From positions 1 to 35,300 of the forward strand of contig JAKPEE010000084.1 in the NCBI GenBank assembly GCA_029552125.1: DNA of 35,300 nucleotides, read 5' to 3'. The stretch comes from Bacillota bacterium. GTDB taxonomy: Bacteria > Bacillota > Dethiobacteria > DTU022. Below are positions 23,144-31,776 of the stretch, piece by piece. The notes beneath the pieces were generated by a model. The model saw only the letters and a list, made by a program, of their open reading frames with translations, ran no database searches and was not told the origin of the DNA. The position numbers and the translations under genes are program-made. Numbering within the stretch: the stretch's first letter is position 1; each line of letters opens with the position of its first letter.

Positions 23144-24256
23144 CTAGTTAAATAGTTCTTTTAGTTTTCTTAGCAGCCACCAGAACAGTTTAAATATTTC
23201 GGAAGGGGGCTGTTCGGATCCATTATCAAGTAGTGGTGCAGGTTCCTCCGGAGTTTGCGCCGTTGATAACAGACCGGATAGGTAGTTCCGAACCAGATCT
23301 CGACCGTAATCCAATTGGGGCGTCCATTTTCCGCCCAGTTCTTCCACGTACCGCACTGTCCCGGCCCAGGGCATACTTTTTACCACCTCAAAGCGCGGGT
23401 GCGGCCGGCCGATAGGCTCATACCCTACATAGGCGCAGATATGATTAAAATGGCCCCTCACGCCGTCCTCCGGGGTGGCAAAAGTTTCGTAGTCTTCGGC
23501 TTGATCCCCTTCGGGGTTTTTTACCTTGATCCTGGCCCAATTGTTCTGATCGGGGGTAACCGCTCCACCATAGCGTCCAAAAGCTGTCTCATGGGCGCTC
23601 TGGGAATAGAGCATTTCCGGGCGGAGGCCTGTTAGCTGCCCGTAATGCCAGTAAACCGGGGCGATGTCGATAAAGCGCTGGTGGGCGCTGTTTTGGCACG
23701 CCCATTCCTGGGCCTGGGTCACTGCAGCCTCTGGCTTGCCGGTTAGCGGTGTCTGCACGGCGGGATCCAGGTGACTTTGTACCGCCGCTAAAAAGCCGGC
23801 CCACCCGTTTACCCGGCCGCGTATGACCCGGGGGCAGTTTTTCCCGGACCAGTAGTTATGCTGTTTGACCCTATCTAAATCTAGCCCAAAATCTTTAAGC
23901 AGTTGCGCTACCAGCCAGGCGGCGTTAGCCTCGGCCGCAGCCCGGTTGCCGTCCCGGTTTTCGCAAATTTCGATGCCGATACTCTGGCGGTTGCCGGTGC
24001 CGCTCGCGCCGTCGCCGGCGTGCCAGCCATTTTCTAAAGGCAAGTGCTGATAGATCACTTTATCGTCCACCGTATAGTGCCAGCTGACCGGCAAGGAGGC
24101 GGCGCTGCTGCCTTTCAAGTACCGGGCGTGCGCCCGGGCATCGGCACCGGCCTGTGTATTGGCCGTATCATGAATGGTTATATATTTGGGATCAAGCTTG
24201 TAGCCGGGCCTGTTGCGCCGGCCCGGCGGGATGAAATCCTGAACAATAGTGACCAT
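23144..24256 (-). CDS. Phage-type lysin: N-acetylmuramoyl-L-alanine amidase with glucosaminidase-like domain
   Basis: Residues 1-150 (counted from the ATG at 24256) form an amidase_2/PGRP domain. It has the zinc ligand in TIHDTAN, the WHYTVDD and GWHAGDG motifs, SIGIEICEN and the second ligand region KQHNYWSGKNCPR. After a linker, residues about 190-330 resemble a glucosaminidase/lysozyme-like domain (SQSAHETAFGRYGGAVTPDQNN). The enzyme would cut peptidoglycan at the amide and perhaps the glycan. The frame continues 12 codons upstream, but AAGGAGG lies 9 bases before this ATG, just after the stop of the holin-like gene. The stop is TAG, followed at once by a second TAG. No phage structural genes are near. 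It may be a prophage remnant or a domesticated lysis cassette. Confidence 0.87.
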   Translation of the reverse strand: MVTIVQDFIPPGRRNRPGYKLDPKYITIHDTANTQAGADARAHARYLKGSSAASLPVSWHYTVDDKVIYQHLPLENGWHAGDGASGTGNRQSIGIEICENRDGNRAAAEANAAWLVAQLLKDFGLDLDRVKQHNYWSGKNCPRVIRGRVNGWAGFLAAVQSHLDPAVQTPLTGKPEAAVTQAQEWACQNSAHQRFIDIAPVYWHYGQLTGLRPEMLYSQSAHETAFGRYGGAVTPDQNNWARIKVKNPEGDQAEDYETFATPEDGVRGHFNHICAYVGYEPIGRPHPRFEVVKSMPWAGTVRYVEELGGKWTPQLDYGRDLVRNYLSGLLSTAQTPEEPAPLLDNGSEQPPSEIFKLFWWLLRKLKELFN

Positions 24257-24275
24257 CGCCCATAACCTCCTTAAT

Positions 24276-24614
24276 TTATAACCCGGACTCAAGTTCTAAG
24301 GGTTTCTTGTCGCGCCGGATCCCGTCGATAGTGCCAAGGCAATCGTGCCACAGGTTGGCGATCCGGCCGCCCAGGATCCCCGAGACGAGAGTCCCGGCAA
24401 CGGGCAGATCAAACGGCAGGTCAAGGGCACAGGCCAGGTCCAGCCTGGCCGCAAAAGCAGCCCCGATGGCGCAAAGCAACACGCCGGTGCGGTCCACCGG
24501 CGCTCCTTTTTCCTTTTCCAGCCGGCGCAGTCTCCCTGGCCACAGCGGCTTTAAGCCTTCCCAGACCGCCTCGGTTACAGCGGCCAGCATAAACAAAACG
24601 ATCAAGTCACTCAC
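24276..24614 (-). CDS. Small membrane protein, probable holin-like partner of the lysin
   Basis: The 112-residue product has a hydrophobic N-terminal helix (LIVLFMLAAVTEAVW), a basic loop and two further hydrophobic stretches (GVLLCAIGAAFAARL and PVAGTLVSGILGGRIANL). Size, helices and the position 19 bp before the lysin start suggest a holin or lysis helper. I recognise no sequence signature, so the call rests on context. The start is GTG, 8 bases after AGGAGG. Confidence 0.55.
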   Translation of the reverse strand: MSDLIVLFMLAAVTEAVWEGLKPLWPGRLRRLEKEKGAPVDRTGVLLCAIGAAFAARLDLACALDLPFDLPVAGTLVSGILGGRIANLWHDCLGTIDGIRRDKKPLELESGL

Positions 24615-24791
24615 AATATTTACCTCCTACTTTCCAAATCGCATCGCCGGAGCAAGGCGGACGGCCCTAAACAAGCGCTATATCCGCAGGTATACTCCCT
24701 GCTTTATCATAAGCAGCACCGGCTTTGTTTGACACAGGCCGGACTAACTGGCCGCCTACTCTTATGACGCCGGCGCCGCTGCCGCCCCTCC

Positions 24792-24820
24792 AAAAAAAAA
24801 CAGCCCTTTATGCGGGCTGT
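24792..24820 (-). terminator. Intrinsic terminator of the GH3 gene
   Basis: ACAGCCC (24800-24806) and GGGCTGT (24814-24820) pair around a 7-base loop. On the minus strand a run of nine T follows (24792-24800). It lies about 90 bp after the GH3 stop. The rest of 24615-24911 shows no gene. Confidence 0.85.
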
Positions 24821-24911
24821 TGCAGCTTCGCGCCGGTTTACACGACGGATCCCCGGTAAACGGCAATTAATTACTATCCACCCGGGTTACTCCGCCCGGG
24901 GCGGCCTGTGC

Positions 24912-27368
24912 TTAAGGATTATTTTTGGCTTTTCTCCACCGCCTTATCGCTTTAATCATGCAGGAGAGGCCCTGCCGGCGTTTGCCGTTAAGGAACATGA
25001 TAAAGCCGTCCAGGAGATCAAAGGTGATCACCCCTCCGCTGGAGGTGGCCACGGCTCTCAGGGGAACCTGGGGAGCAGTTTTCAGGATCATGTTCCTGGT
25101 CACCATGGCCCTGCTGTCTTCCCGGTCTCCTTTTACATCTTTTAACAGAGAGGCCAGGACCAGTTTATAGACCATGCGGCCCGTGAAAGTGCGGGTTATG
25201 TCCCCCACGGTCGAGTTCCTGGTAAAGCCTTTGCTTTCAACAACCCCGGGTGGAAGGGGCTTGCCATAAAGGGCTTCAAACTGCCTGGTGGGTATCTCTG
25301 TAACTCCCTGGTCTAGTTTGTAGTATACCGGGGCGGTTTGCCGGTAATCGGGGACAGGAGCAGTATTGTCCGGCAGCTCAATGGCCAGGCGGCCCTGCAG
25401 CCGGATATCCCGGCTGGAGGCGCCGATCAAAATAGTATAGATACCGTTCTCCACGTGCCAGTCTTTGATCTTAACGTTGTAATAAGCAAAAGATCGCTTG
25501 TTCAGCAGAAACTCTACTTGTTTTTCTTCCCCGGGATTTAAAAAGATCTTCTGAAATCCTTTAAGCTCTTTAGCCGCTTTAAATATTTTGGACGGCGGGG
25601 GCTGGATGTAAAGCTGCACAATCTCCGCCCCCGGAAGGGGACCGCTGTTTTTCACCGCTACCGTAACCTTAAGGTTATCCACATTATCGATAACCCCTTC
25701 CGGGAGAGATAAATTGCTGTAGGTAAAATCTGTATAGCTTAACCCGTGGCCGAAGGGGAACAGCACTTTCTTGCCGGCAGAATCGAAATAACGGTAGCCG
25801 ACAAAAATGCTCTCCCGGTATTCCACCGTTCGCGGCCCTCCCGGGAAGTATGGCGTTGCCAGCACGTCTTCCACTTTAAGCGGATAGGTTTCCGCCAGTT
25901 TGCCGGAAGGATTCTCCCGGCCGAAGAGCAAATCTACGACAGCGCGACCCCCGGCCTGCCCGGAAAGATAAATGTTCAAGATGGCCTTGGCCTGGTCAAC
26001 CCAGGGCATCTCTACCGGCGCGCCGCCGCTGAGAACCACCACCAGGTTCGGATTAACCGCCGCCGCCCGTTCAATAAGCAGGTTCTGGTTGGCCGGCAGC
26101 TTCATGTGCTCCCGGTCAAAACCTTCCGATTCATAGAGATCGGTGAGGCCGGCAAAGACCACCGCCACATCTGCCCCGGCGGCAGCGCGGCAAGCCTCTT
26201 CGACCAGCCTGGTGTCGGTTTGCTCTGTATGGACACGATAGCCCGGGCAATACTCAAAGTTCAGCCCTTGTTGCTTGCAGCAATCGAGGGCGCTTTCCAC
26301 CCTGGTCGGGTTAACCAGGGAGCTGCCGCTTCCCTGGTAACGGGGCCTGGCGGCCAGTTCGCCGATCAAGGCAAACCTGGTTTGCTTCTTTAAAGGAAGG
26401 AGGCCCGCTTCGTTTTTAAACAGCACAGCGCATTGGGCGGCCACTTTCCCGGCCAAGGCATGGTGCTCTTCGGCAGGGTAGCTGTAGTTTTCTTTTCGAT
26501 TCGCCATGGATTTCTGCACCAGTTTTAAGATCCGTTCAACGGCAGCATCCAAAACGGCCATCTCCAGCCGGCCGCTTTTTACTGCCTCCACGATAAGGCG
26601 GTCATTATCCAGCCCGCCCCCGGGCATCTCCAGGTCCTGGCCTGCTTTTAATCCTTCGACCCGGTCGTTGCAGGCACCCCAGTCTGTGACCACCAGCCCT
26701 TCATAGCCCCACTCTTTCCTTAAAAGGTCGTCCAACAGCTCGCGATGCTCGCTGCAGAAGGGGCCGTTTAACCGGTTGTAGGCGCACATCACTGTCCAGG
26801 GCCGGGCCTGCTGCACCGTATATTCAAAGGCAGGATAATAGATCTCCCGAAGGGCCCGCTCATCGACGATGGCATCTATGGTCATGCGCAGATACTCCTG
26901 GTTGTTGGCGGCAAAATGCTTGAGCGAGGTTCCCACGCCCCGGGACTGAACACCGCTGACAAAGGCGGCGCCAAGGATCCCGGCGAGATACGGATCTTCA
27001 GAATAGTATTCAAAATTGCGCCCGCATAAAGGAGAGCGTTTAATGTTTACGCCCGGCCCCAGGAGAACGGAGACTTTTTGCTGCAAACATTCTGCGGCGA
27101 TGCAGGCGCCAACCTGGTAGAGAAGCTGCGGATCCCATGAAGCGGCCAGGGCGCTGGCCGTGGGGAAGCAGGTCGCCGGGATGCTCTCGTTGACTCCCAG
27201 GTTGTCCGCGCCCTCCGGCTGCTTCCTGAGCCCGTGCGGGCCGTCGGACAAGGTAATGGAAGGGATGCCCAGCCTCTCTATCGCCTTGGTGTTCCAGGTA
27301 TCCCGCCCGGAACATAGGCCGGCCTTTTCCTCCAGGGTCATCTCACTGAGGATTCTCTTAATATCCAT
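24912..27368 (-). CDS. Glycoside hydrolase family 3 beta-glucosidase-like enzyme
   Basis: The 818-residue protein has the GH3 (alpha/beta)8 N-terminal domain with LSDGPHGLR, the KHF motif (150-152) and the nucleophile aspartate in VVTDWG (D229). It then has the alpha/beta sandwich domain, including GFDREHMKLP, and a fibronectin III-like domain (about 570-650). A C-terminal extension of about 150 residues is common in clostridial members. There is no signal peptide, so it acts in the cytoplasm on imported beta-glycosides. GH3 also contains beta-xylosidases and N-acetylglucosaminidases. The domain layout favours beta-glucosidase. The ATG follows GGAGAGG. It is bounded by its own terminator. Confidence 0.92.
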   Translation of the reverse strand: MDIKRILSEMTLEEKAGLCSGRDTWNTKAIERLGIPSITLSDGPHGLRKQPEGADNLGVNESIPATCFPTASALAASWDPQLLYQVGACIAAECLQQKVSVLLGPGVNIKRSPLCGRNFEYYSEDPYLAGILGAAFVSGVQSRGVGTSLKHFAANNQEYLRMTIDAIVDERALREIYYPAFEYTVQQARPWTVMCAYNRLNGPFCSEHRELLDDLLRKEWGYEGLVVTDWGACNDRVEGLKAGQDLEMPGGGLDNDRLIVEAVKSGRLEMAVLDAAVERILKLVQKSMANRKENYSYPAEEHHALAGKVAAQCAVLFKNEAGLLPLKKQTRFALIGELAARPRYQGSGSSLVNPTRVESALDCCKQQGLNFEYCPGYRVHTEQTDTRLVEEACRAAAGADVAVVFAGLTDLYESEGFDREHMKLPANQNLLIERAAAVNPNLVVVLSGGAPVEMPWVDQAKAILNIYLSGQAGGRAVVDLLFGRENPSGKLAETYPLKVEDVLATPYFPGGPRTVEYRESIFVGYRYFDSAGKKVLFPFGHGLSYTDFTYSNLSLPEGVIDNVDNLKVTVAVKNSGPLPGAEIVQLYIQPPPSKIFKAAKELKGFQKIFLNPGEEKQVEFLLNKRSFAYYNVKIKDWHVENGIYTILIGASSRDIRLQGRLAIELPDNTAPVPDYRQTAPVYYKLDQGVTEIPTRQFEALYGKPLPPGVVESKGFTRNSTVGDITRTFTGRMVYKLVLASLLKDVKGDREDSRAMVTRNMILKTAPQVPLRAVATSSGGVITFDLLDGFIMFLNGKRRQGLSCMIKAIRRWRKAKNNP

Positions 27369-27486
27369 TATTATGATACCTCTCCTTCACAGTATCCCCC
27401 TCACTTAATGGCGCCAGTACACCTGTGCGGCGGGCCGGGGAGCCGCTCTCTTCTCCTGCTTGCCTGGCGGCAACCCCGGTCAGGTT

Positions 27487-28338
27487 TCAACCGCAGCAGT
27501 CCTGCACGGCGGCCCGGTAGCGCTGCCTGACCTCCCGGGCCAGCGCCCCCACTTTTCCATCCCCTACCGGCTTCCCATCCAGCGAGATCACCGGAACGAT
27601 CTCTGCGGTGCTGGAGGATATCCAGATTTCCTCGGCCCGCCGCAACTGTTCCAGGGAAACGGCCTCTTCTTTAAAGGGAAGGCCCGCGGCAGGTAGCAGT
27701 TCTAGAATCACCTGCCGGGTGATCCCCGAAAGGATCAAGTTGGATTCGGGATGGGTATAGATCACACCGCCGCAGACGGCAAAAACATTGGTGCTGGAGC
27801 CCTCGGTAACCACGCCTCCAGGGCGGTAGAAAATGGCCTCGTAAGCCCCGGCCCTTCTGGCCTTTTCCTTGGCCAGAACGTTGGGCAGCAGGTTGATTGT
27901 TTTGATGTTGCAGCGCAGCCACCGTTCATCGGGAACGGTTATACAGGCAACGCCGTTTTGGGCCGCTTCCCCAAAGCCGGGAGGCAAAGTGCGCACGTAC
28001 ATCACCATGGTGGGCTTGACGCCGGCGGGGAAAAGATGGCTGCGGGGAGCCACGCCGCGGGTAAGCTGGATATAAAGGTAAGCCTCCGGGCAGCCGCTCT
28101 CTTTAATCAACTGCGGTGCAGCAGCTTCCAGCTTCGGCAAATCGGCCAGATCCAGCATAATGGCGGCAGCGCTGCGCCGCAGGCGCTGCAGGTGATCCTC
28201 AAGGCGGAACGGCTTCCCGTTGTAAATGCGGATTGATTCATAGACCCCGTCGCCGAAAAAAAAGCCGCGGTCTTCCAGGGGGATAGATGCTGCGGCCAGT
28301 TCTGATACGGTTCCGTTAATCCAGGCCAATTCTTGCAC
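27487..28338 (-). CDS. Class IV aminotransferase, probable D-amino-acid or branched-chain aminotransferase
   Basis: This is a pyridoxal-phosphate enzyme of fold type IV, 283 residues. Visible motifs are RGFFFGDGVYESI near the N-terminus, RLEDHLQRLRRS, the catalytic lysine in NIKTINLLPNVLAK, GVVTEGSSTNVF and LSGITRQVILEL. The YxYxQxTRG-like segment (LYIQLTRGVAPRSH) is common in D-alanine transaminases and favours that role. IlvE and PabC relatives remain possible. The GTG at 28338 has GGAGG 7 bases before it. The frame runs 20 codons further upstream, but those lack family similarity. Confidence 0.85.
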   Translation of the reverse strand: MQELAWINGTVSELAAASIPLEDRGFFFGDGVYESIRIYNGKPFRLEDHLQRLRRSAAAIMLDLADLPKLEAAAPQLIKESGCPEAYLYIQLTRGVAPRSHLFPAGVKPTMVMYVRTLPPGFGEAAQNGVACITVPDERWLRCNIKTINLLPNVLAKEKARRAGAYEAIFYRPGGVVTEGSSTNVFAVCGGVIYTHPESNLILSGITRQVILELLPAAGLPFKEEAVSLEQLRRAEEIWISSSTAEIVPVISLDGKPVGDGKVGALAREVRQRYRAAVQDCCG

Positions 28339-28576
28339 GGTAATACCTCCAATACCTCCTGATTTGGCTAGTTCGATATGGCTATGGCGGCTGGACAAAC
28401 CTGCACCTTGATCATAGCACAGGGGCGCAAGCTTTTCGGCGGAAAGCTTTAATACGAACGCTTTTATTTAAGATGGGTCCATACCGGCCGGCATTTTTTA
28501 TCTTAAGCCCCATCCTTAGAGGCAGGGCCGGAACAGGTGAAGCGGTCAATCAAGCCGGGCTCCATCTTTCCGCCCC

Positions 28577-29341
28577 TCAGATCGCGGTGGCGCCACCGTC
28601 GACATACAAGATCTGGCCGGTAATAAAGTCAGCCCCGGGAGAGCAGAGGAACAGAACCGGGTGTACAACATCCAGCGGCTCGGCCAGCCGCCCCAGGGGG
28701 ATGGCCGCGGTAATCTGATCATGAATTTCCTTGTTGGACCAGAACGGTTCGCTGAAGCCCGTTTTAACCATGCAGGGAGCCACCGCGTTAACCTGGATGT
28801 TGTCCGCAGCCAGCTCGGCGGCCAGCACCCTGGTCAGCATCTCGATCCCGGCCTTGGCCACCCCGTAGATCCCCATTCCCGGGGCCGCCCGCCGGGCGGC
28901 AAGGGAAGAAATGCTGACGATCTTGCCGCGGCCCTGTTTCTTCATAATGGCTGCTGCAGCCACGGAACAGTGATAAGTGCCATTTAAGTTTGAATCAATG
29001 ATTTTCTGCCAGGCCGCCGCCCCGGCTCTGACCACGGAAGGAGTGAGCAGGTTCATGCCCACATTGTTGACCAGGATATCCACCCGCCCGAACTTCCCCA
29101 CAGCCCGGTCAAACAGGTTTTGCACATCTTCCTCGCGAGCGATGTGGGCCGCTACCGCCAGGAGGTCATCGCCGCCCTGCAGCCCGGCCAGCGCGGCGTC
29201 CAGGCCCTCCTGCTTGCGGGCGCAGATCACCACCTTCGCTTTCTGGCGCAGAAATTGCCGGGCCAGTTCCAGGCCGATGCCCCGGCTTCCGCCGGTAACC
29301 ACGCAGACTTTGCCTTCCAGGCCGTACCATAGTTGATCCAT
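28577..29341 (-). CDS. Short-chain dehydrogenase/reductase (SDR)
   Basis: The 254-residue classical SDR has the cofactor motif VVTGGSRGIGLELA, the structural NNVG motif and an active site with serine in SISSL and Y-x3-K in YGVAKAG. The C-terminal motif ITGQILYVDGG is also typical. It interconverts an alcohol and a carbonyl with NAD(P)H; the substrate is not apparent. The frame can be read from 29464 over the end of the nucleotidase gene, but the ATG at 29341, after AAAGGAG, starts right at the SDR fold. It may be cotranscribed with the nucleotidase gene, 97 bp upstream. Confidence 0.9.
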   Translation of the reverse strand: MDQLWYGLEGKVCVVTGGSRGIGLELARQFLRQKAKVVICARKQEGLDAALAGLQGGDDLLAVAAHIAREEDVQNLFDRAVGKFGRVDILVNNVGMNLLTPSVVRAGAAAWQKIIDSNLNGTYHCSVAAAAIMKKQGRGKIVSISSLAARRAAPGMGIYGVAKAGIEMLTRVLAAELAADNIQVNAVAPCMVKTGFSEPFWSNKEIHDQITAAIPLGRLAEPLDVVHPVLFLCSPGADFITGQILYVDGGATAI

Positions 29342-29358
29342 TGGATTGGCACTCCTTT

Positions 29359-29383
29359 CAAGTTGGGGACGGTTCTTGACTTG
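29359..29383. repeat. REP-like palindrome with GGGGACGG core
   Basis: CAAGT (29359-29363) and ACTTG (29379-29383) flank a GGGGACGG core (29365-29372). The same octamer occurs twice at 33983-34014. It lies between the nucleotidase and SDR genes. Confidence 0.35.
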
Positions 29384-29438
29384 AATTGCCCTCCCCGCCG
29401 GAATTCCTTCACACTCGCAACCGCCCGGCTCCAAGACC

Positions 29439-31523
29439 TTATCCTTCTGCCCCTGTCTCTTCAATCTTACGGGCGAACCGGGCTTTCCGCCGGCGGCGCC
29501 GGCGCAGCAGCAGCCGCACCAAAATAAACAGTAGCAGCACTACAAGCAGCAGCGCCAGGATGGGCCAGGCGATTACCGGGAACGCATCGACCGCCATAAT
29601 CCGGCCGGCAGCGGCGCTGTAATACGGATCTACCTGCGGCAGGCCGTCCTCGTTCAAGGGCTGGGCGGCGGCATATTCAACCACGGTCTGCCAAACCTTC
29701 AGCTCCCGGCCGTCGATGCGAACGATCAGATCATCCAGCCTCTCCTGGGGAACCGGAAGGCCCCGGGCGTCTTTCAGCTCAAGGTTGAGCGCAGGCAGCA
29801 TCTCGCCAACAAGCGGCAGAAAAGAGAGAATATAGATATCGGTAACTACATGGTAAAGCCGGGAGTCGCCCCGCCGCAGGGGTTGATAATCGTCATCGTT
29901 ATCGGTCTGCCGCCCTTCCCCGGTATAGATTTCCGCCCTGGTGACCGCGCCCAGTTTTCCCGGAAGCAAGGCCGTGGGCACCGGCTGGTTTAGCCCCGGT
30001 ATGGTGAAGAGAACAGCGTTGTCCGGGTCATACTCGTAACGCAAGCCGGAAAACTGAAGAAAGAATATATCTCCGAAGAGCTCCGGCAGCAGCACCGCCA
30101 CCTCCAGGGCCCGGCGCAACTCTTCACCGGTCAGGTAGAAGGAGGCAACAGGGTATCCGGCGTAGCCGTCCGGGCCGATGCCCAGGCCAACCGAATCGGC
30201 CAGGTCGTAGAAAGATATCTTTCCCCGCGCATGCTCCAGGGAACCGGGGATCACCCCCGCCCGGATGTTGCCGTTGGCCTGAACTGCGACATCCACCCTG
30301 GCCCCCAACCGCTCGGAGGTAACCAGGCGCATGGCGTCGGCTATAAAGTTGCCGAAGGGGGTCTCCTGGAAGGGTGGTTCAATAGACAGCGGAAAATCGG
30401 AGACAGCGGCCGTATCGAGAATATGAAGAAAGCGGCCGCCGGTAAGTCTTTCCACGAGTTTATTTAACTCGCGAGTGAAGAGGTCGACTTGCACGGCAAT
30501 ATCTTCGTCCTGCCCGTAACGGTCGTCGAGGGGCAGCAGGAAAGGCTGGTTATGCTCCCTGTTGCGGGCGCGCACCTGCCCGGTAGCCGGGTTGTAAGCC
30601 AGCTCCAGCCGGCCCAGGTATTGCAGCAGCGATCCCGTCTGCACGATGAGGACGCCATTTTCTTCCACGGGCTCTTCCAGTGCGGTATGGCAGTGTCCCC
30701 CCACGATGACATGGAGGCCGGGCACTTCCCGGGCCAGGATAACATCGCCCTGCAACCCGGAGTGAGTAAGGGCCACTATGACATCGGCACCCTGTTCCTG
30801 CAGCTCGCCCACGATTTCCCACGCTGCCTCCAGCGGATCGGTGAATTCCAGGGGCTCAGGGCTGTTGGCCACAGCCAGGGCATCGGGGCCGATGAGGCTG
30901 AACAGTCCTACCTTTAACCCGTTTTCCAGCTCCAGCAGGTGCCACCGGCGGTAAAGCTCCTGCGCGGCCAGGGGATGATCGGCCGGGGCCAAGGCATTGC
31001 CGGCCAGAACAACTGTCCTTTCGTGGTCTGCGGGGTAGCCGGCTGCCAGTAGATAGGTTGCCAGCACTTCTGTTCCGTAATCAAATTCATGATTACCGAA
31101 CGTGACGGCATCATAACCGATGGCCTGCATTAGCGCCAGCTCGGGGGCAAAGCCCAGGGGCGCCAGCCAGCTAAACGGGGTCCCGCCCATGAAATCGCCA
31201 CCGGATAATAGAAGCACCGGCTCTCCTGCTGCTTCCTTTTCCCGGCGGATTTCATTTACGGCCGTCGCCAGCCGGGCAAAGCCGCCCACAGTAGGATCGG
31301 GCAGGACCGGGTGAAAGTCCACCGCCGGCGAATGGGGAATTATCGTAGCGTGTTCATCGTTGGTATGTAAAATGGTAAAATAAATTTCCTCTCCCGGGTT
31401 CTCCGCGGCCAGCGCCTGTCCCGGCAGGATTATGCCGGCCGCAAAAAGCAAAGCGGTCACGCTGAGGCTGAGAAGGAGTACTGCTGTAAATTTGGTTCGT
31501 CCTGCCGCTCTCATTCTGGACAT
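29439..31523 (-). CDS. Exported, membrane-anchored 5'-nucleotidase / UDP-sugar hydrolase family protein
   Basis: The 694-residue protein starts with a signal peptide (hydrophobic residues about 12-36, likely cut after GQALA). The metallophosphoesterase domain has the metal motifs ILHTNDEHA, GGDFMGG, GNHEFDYG and GGHCHTALE. The C-terminal 5'-nucleotidase domain binds the nucleotide. A transmembrane helix near the end (ILALLLVVLLLFILVRLLL) followed by arginines anchors it to the membrane. It would dephosphorylate nucleotides outside the cell to allow nucleoside uptake. The ATG follows GGGGGGAAG. The gene is divergent from the MFS gene. Confidence 0.92.
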   Translation of the reverse strand: MSRMRAAGRTKFTAVLLLSLSVTALLFAAGIILPGQALAAENPGEEIYFTILHTNDEHATIIPHSPAVDFHPVLPDPTVGGFARLATAVNEIRREKEAAGEPVLLLSGGDFMGGTPFSWLAPLGFAPELALMQAIGYDAVTFGNHEFDYGTEVLATYLLAAGYPADHERTVVLAGNALAPADHPLAAQELYRRWHLLELENGLKVGLFSLIGPDALAVANSPEPLEFTDPLEAAWEIVGELQEQGADVIVALTHSGLQGDVILAREVPGLHVIVGGHCHTALEEPVEENGVLIVQTGSLLQYLGRLELAYNPATGQVRARNREHNQPFLLPLDDRYGQDEDIAVQVDLFTRELNKLVERLTGGRFLHILDTAAVSDFPLSIEPPFQETPFGNFIADAMRLVTSERLGARVDVAVQANGNIRAGVIPGSLEHARGKISFYDLADSVGLGIGPDGYAGYPVASFYLTGEELRRALEVAVLLPELFGDIFFLQFSGLRYEYDPDNAVLFTIPGLNQPVPTALLPGKLGAVTRAEIYTGEGRQTDNDDDYQPLRRGDSRLYHVVTDIYILSFLPLVGEMLPALNLELKDARGLPVPQERLDDLIVRIDGRELKVWQTVVEYAAAQPLNEDGLPQVDPYYSAAAGRIMAVDAFPVIAWPILALLLVVLLLFILVRLLLRRRRRRKARFARKIEETGAEG

Positions 31524-31664
31524 AATCTTCCCCCCATCTGCTTAATTTTTTTACATCAGCATCACCGGACCGGCAATGCAATTATACTCAAACGGCAAAA
31601 AAAATTAATTAAATTATAACTATCCTTTAATTTAATCTCTATTATATCACAGCAGTGCCATTAA

Positions 31665-31677
31665 TTGAAACTTTCAA
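31665..31677. promoter_or_regulatory. Small palindrome between divergent genes
   Basis: TTGAAA and TTTCAA are perfect arms around one base, in the AT-rich 253-bp space between the nucleotidase (minus) and MFS (plus) genes. Several TATAAT-like boxes lie nearby on the minus strand (for example 31643-31648), but no paired -35 box is convincing. A regulator site is only a guess. Confidence 0.25.
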
Positions 31678-31776
31678 AAAAGTAGCCCGGACCGGCTAAA
31701 CCGGCTGCCGGCGCAGTGCCGCAGTTAAAAAAACAGGCGCTGCATATCGCCTTCCGGTATTAGTAGATAATATAAT

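Noticed and set aside
25746-26393. 215-codon plus-strand frame opposite GH3
   Set aside because: It lies inside a recognised GH3 coding region and has no ribosome site.
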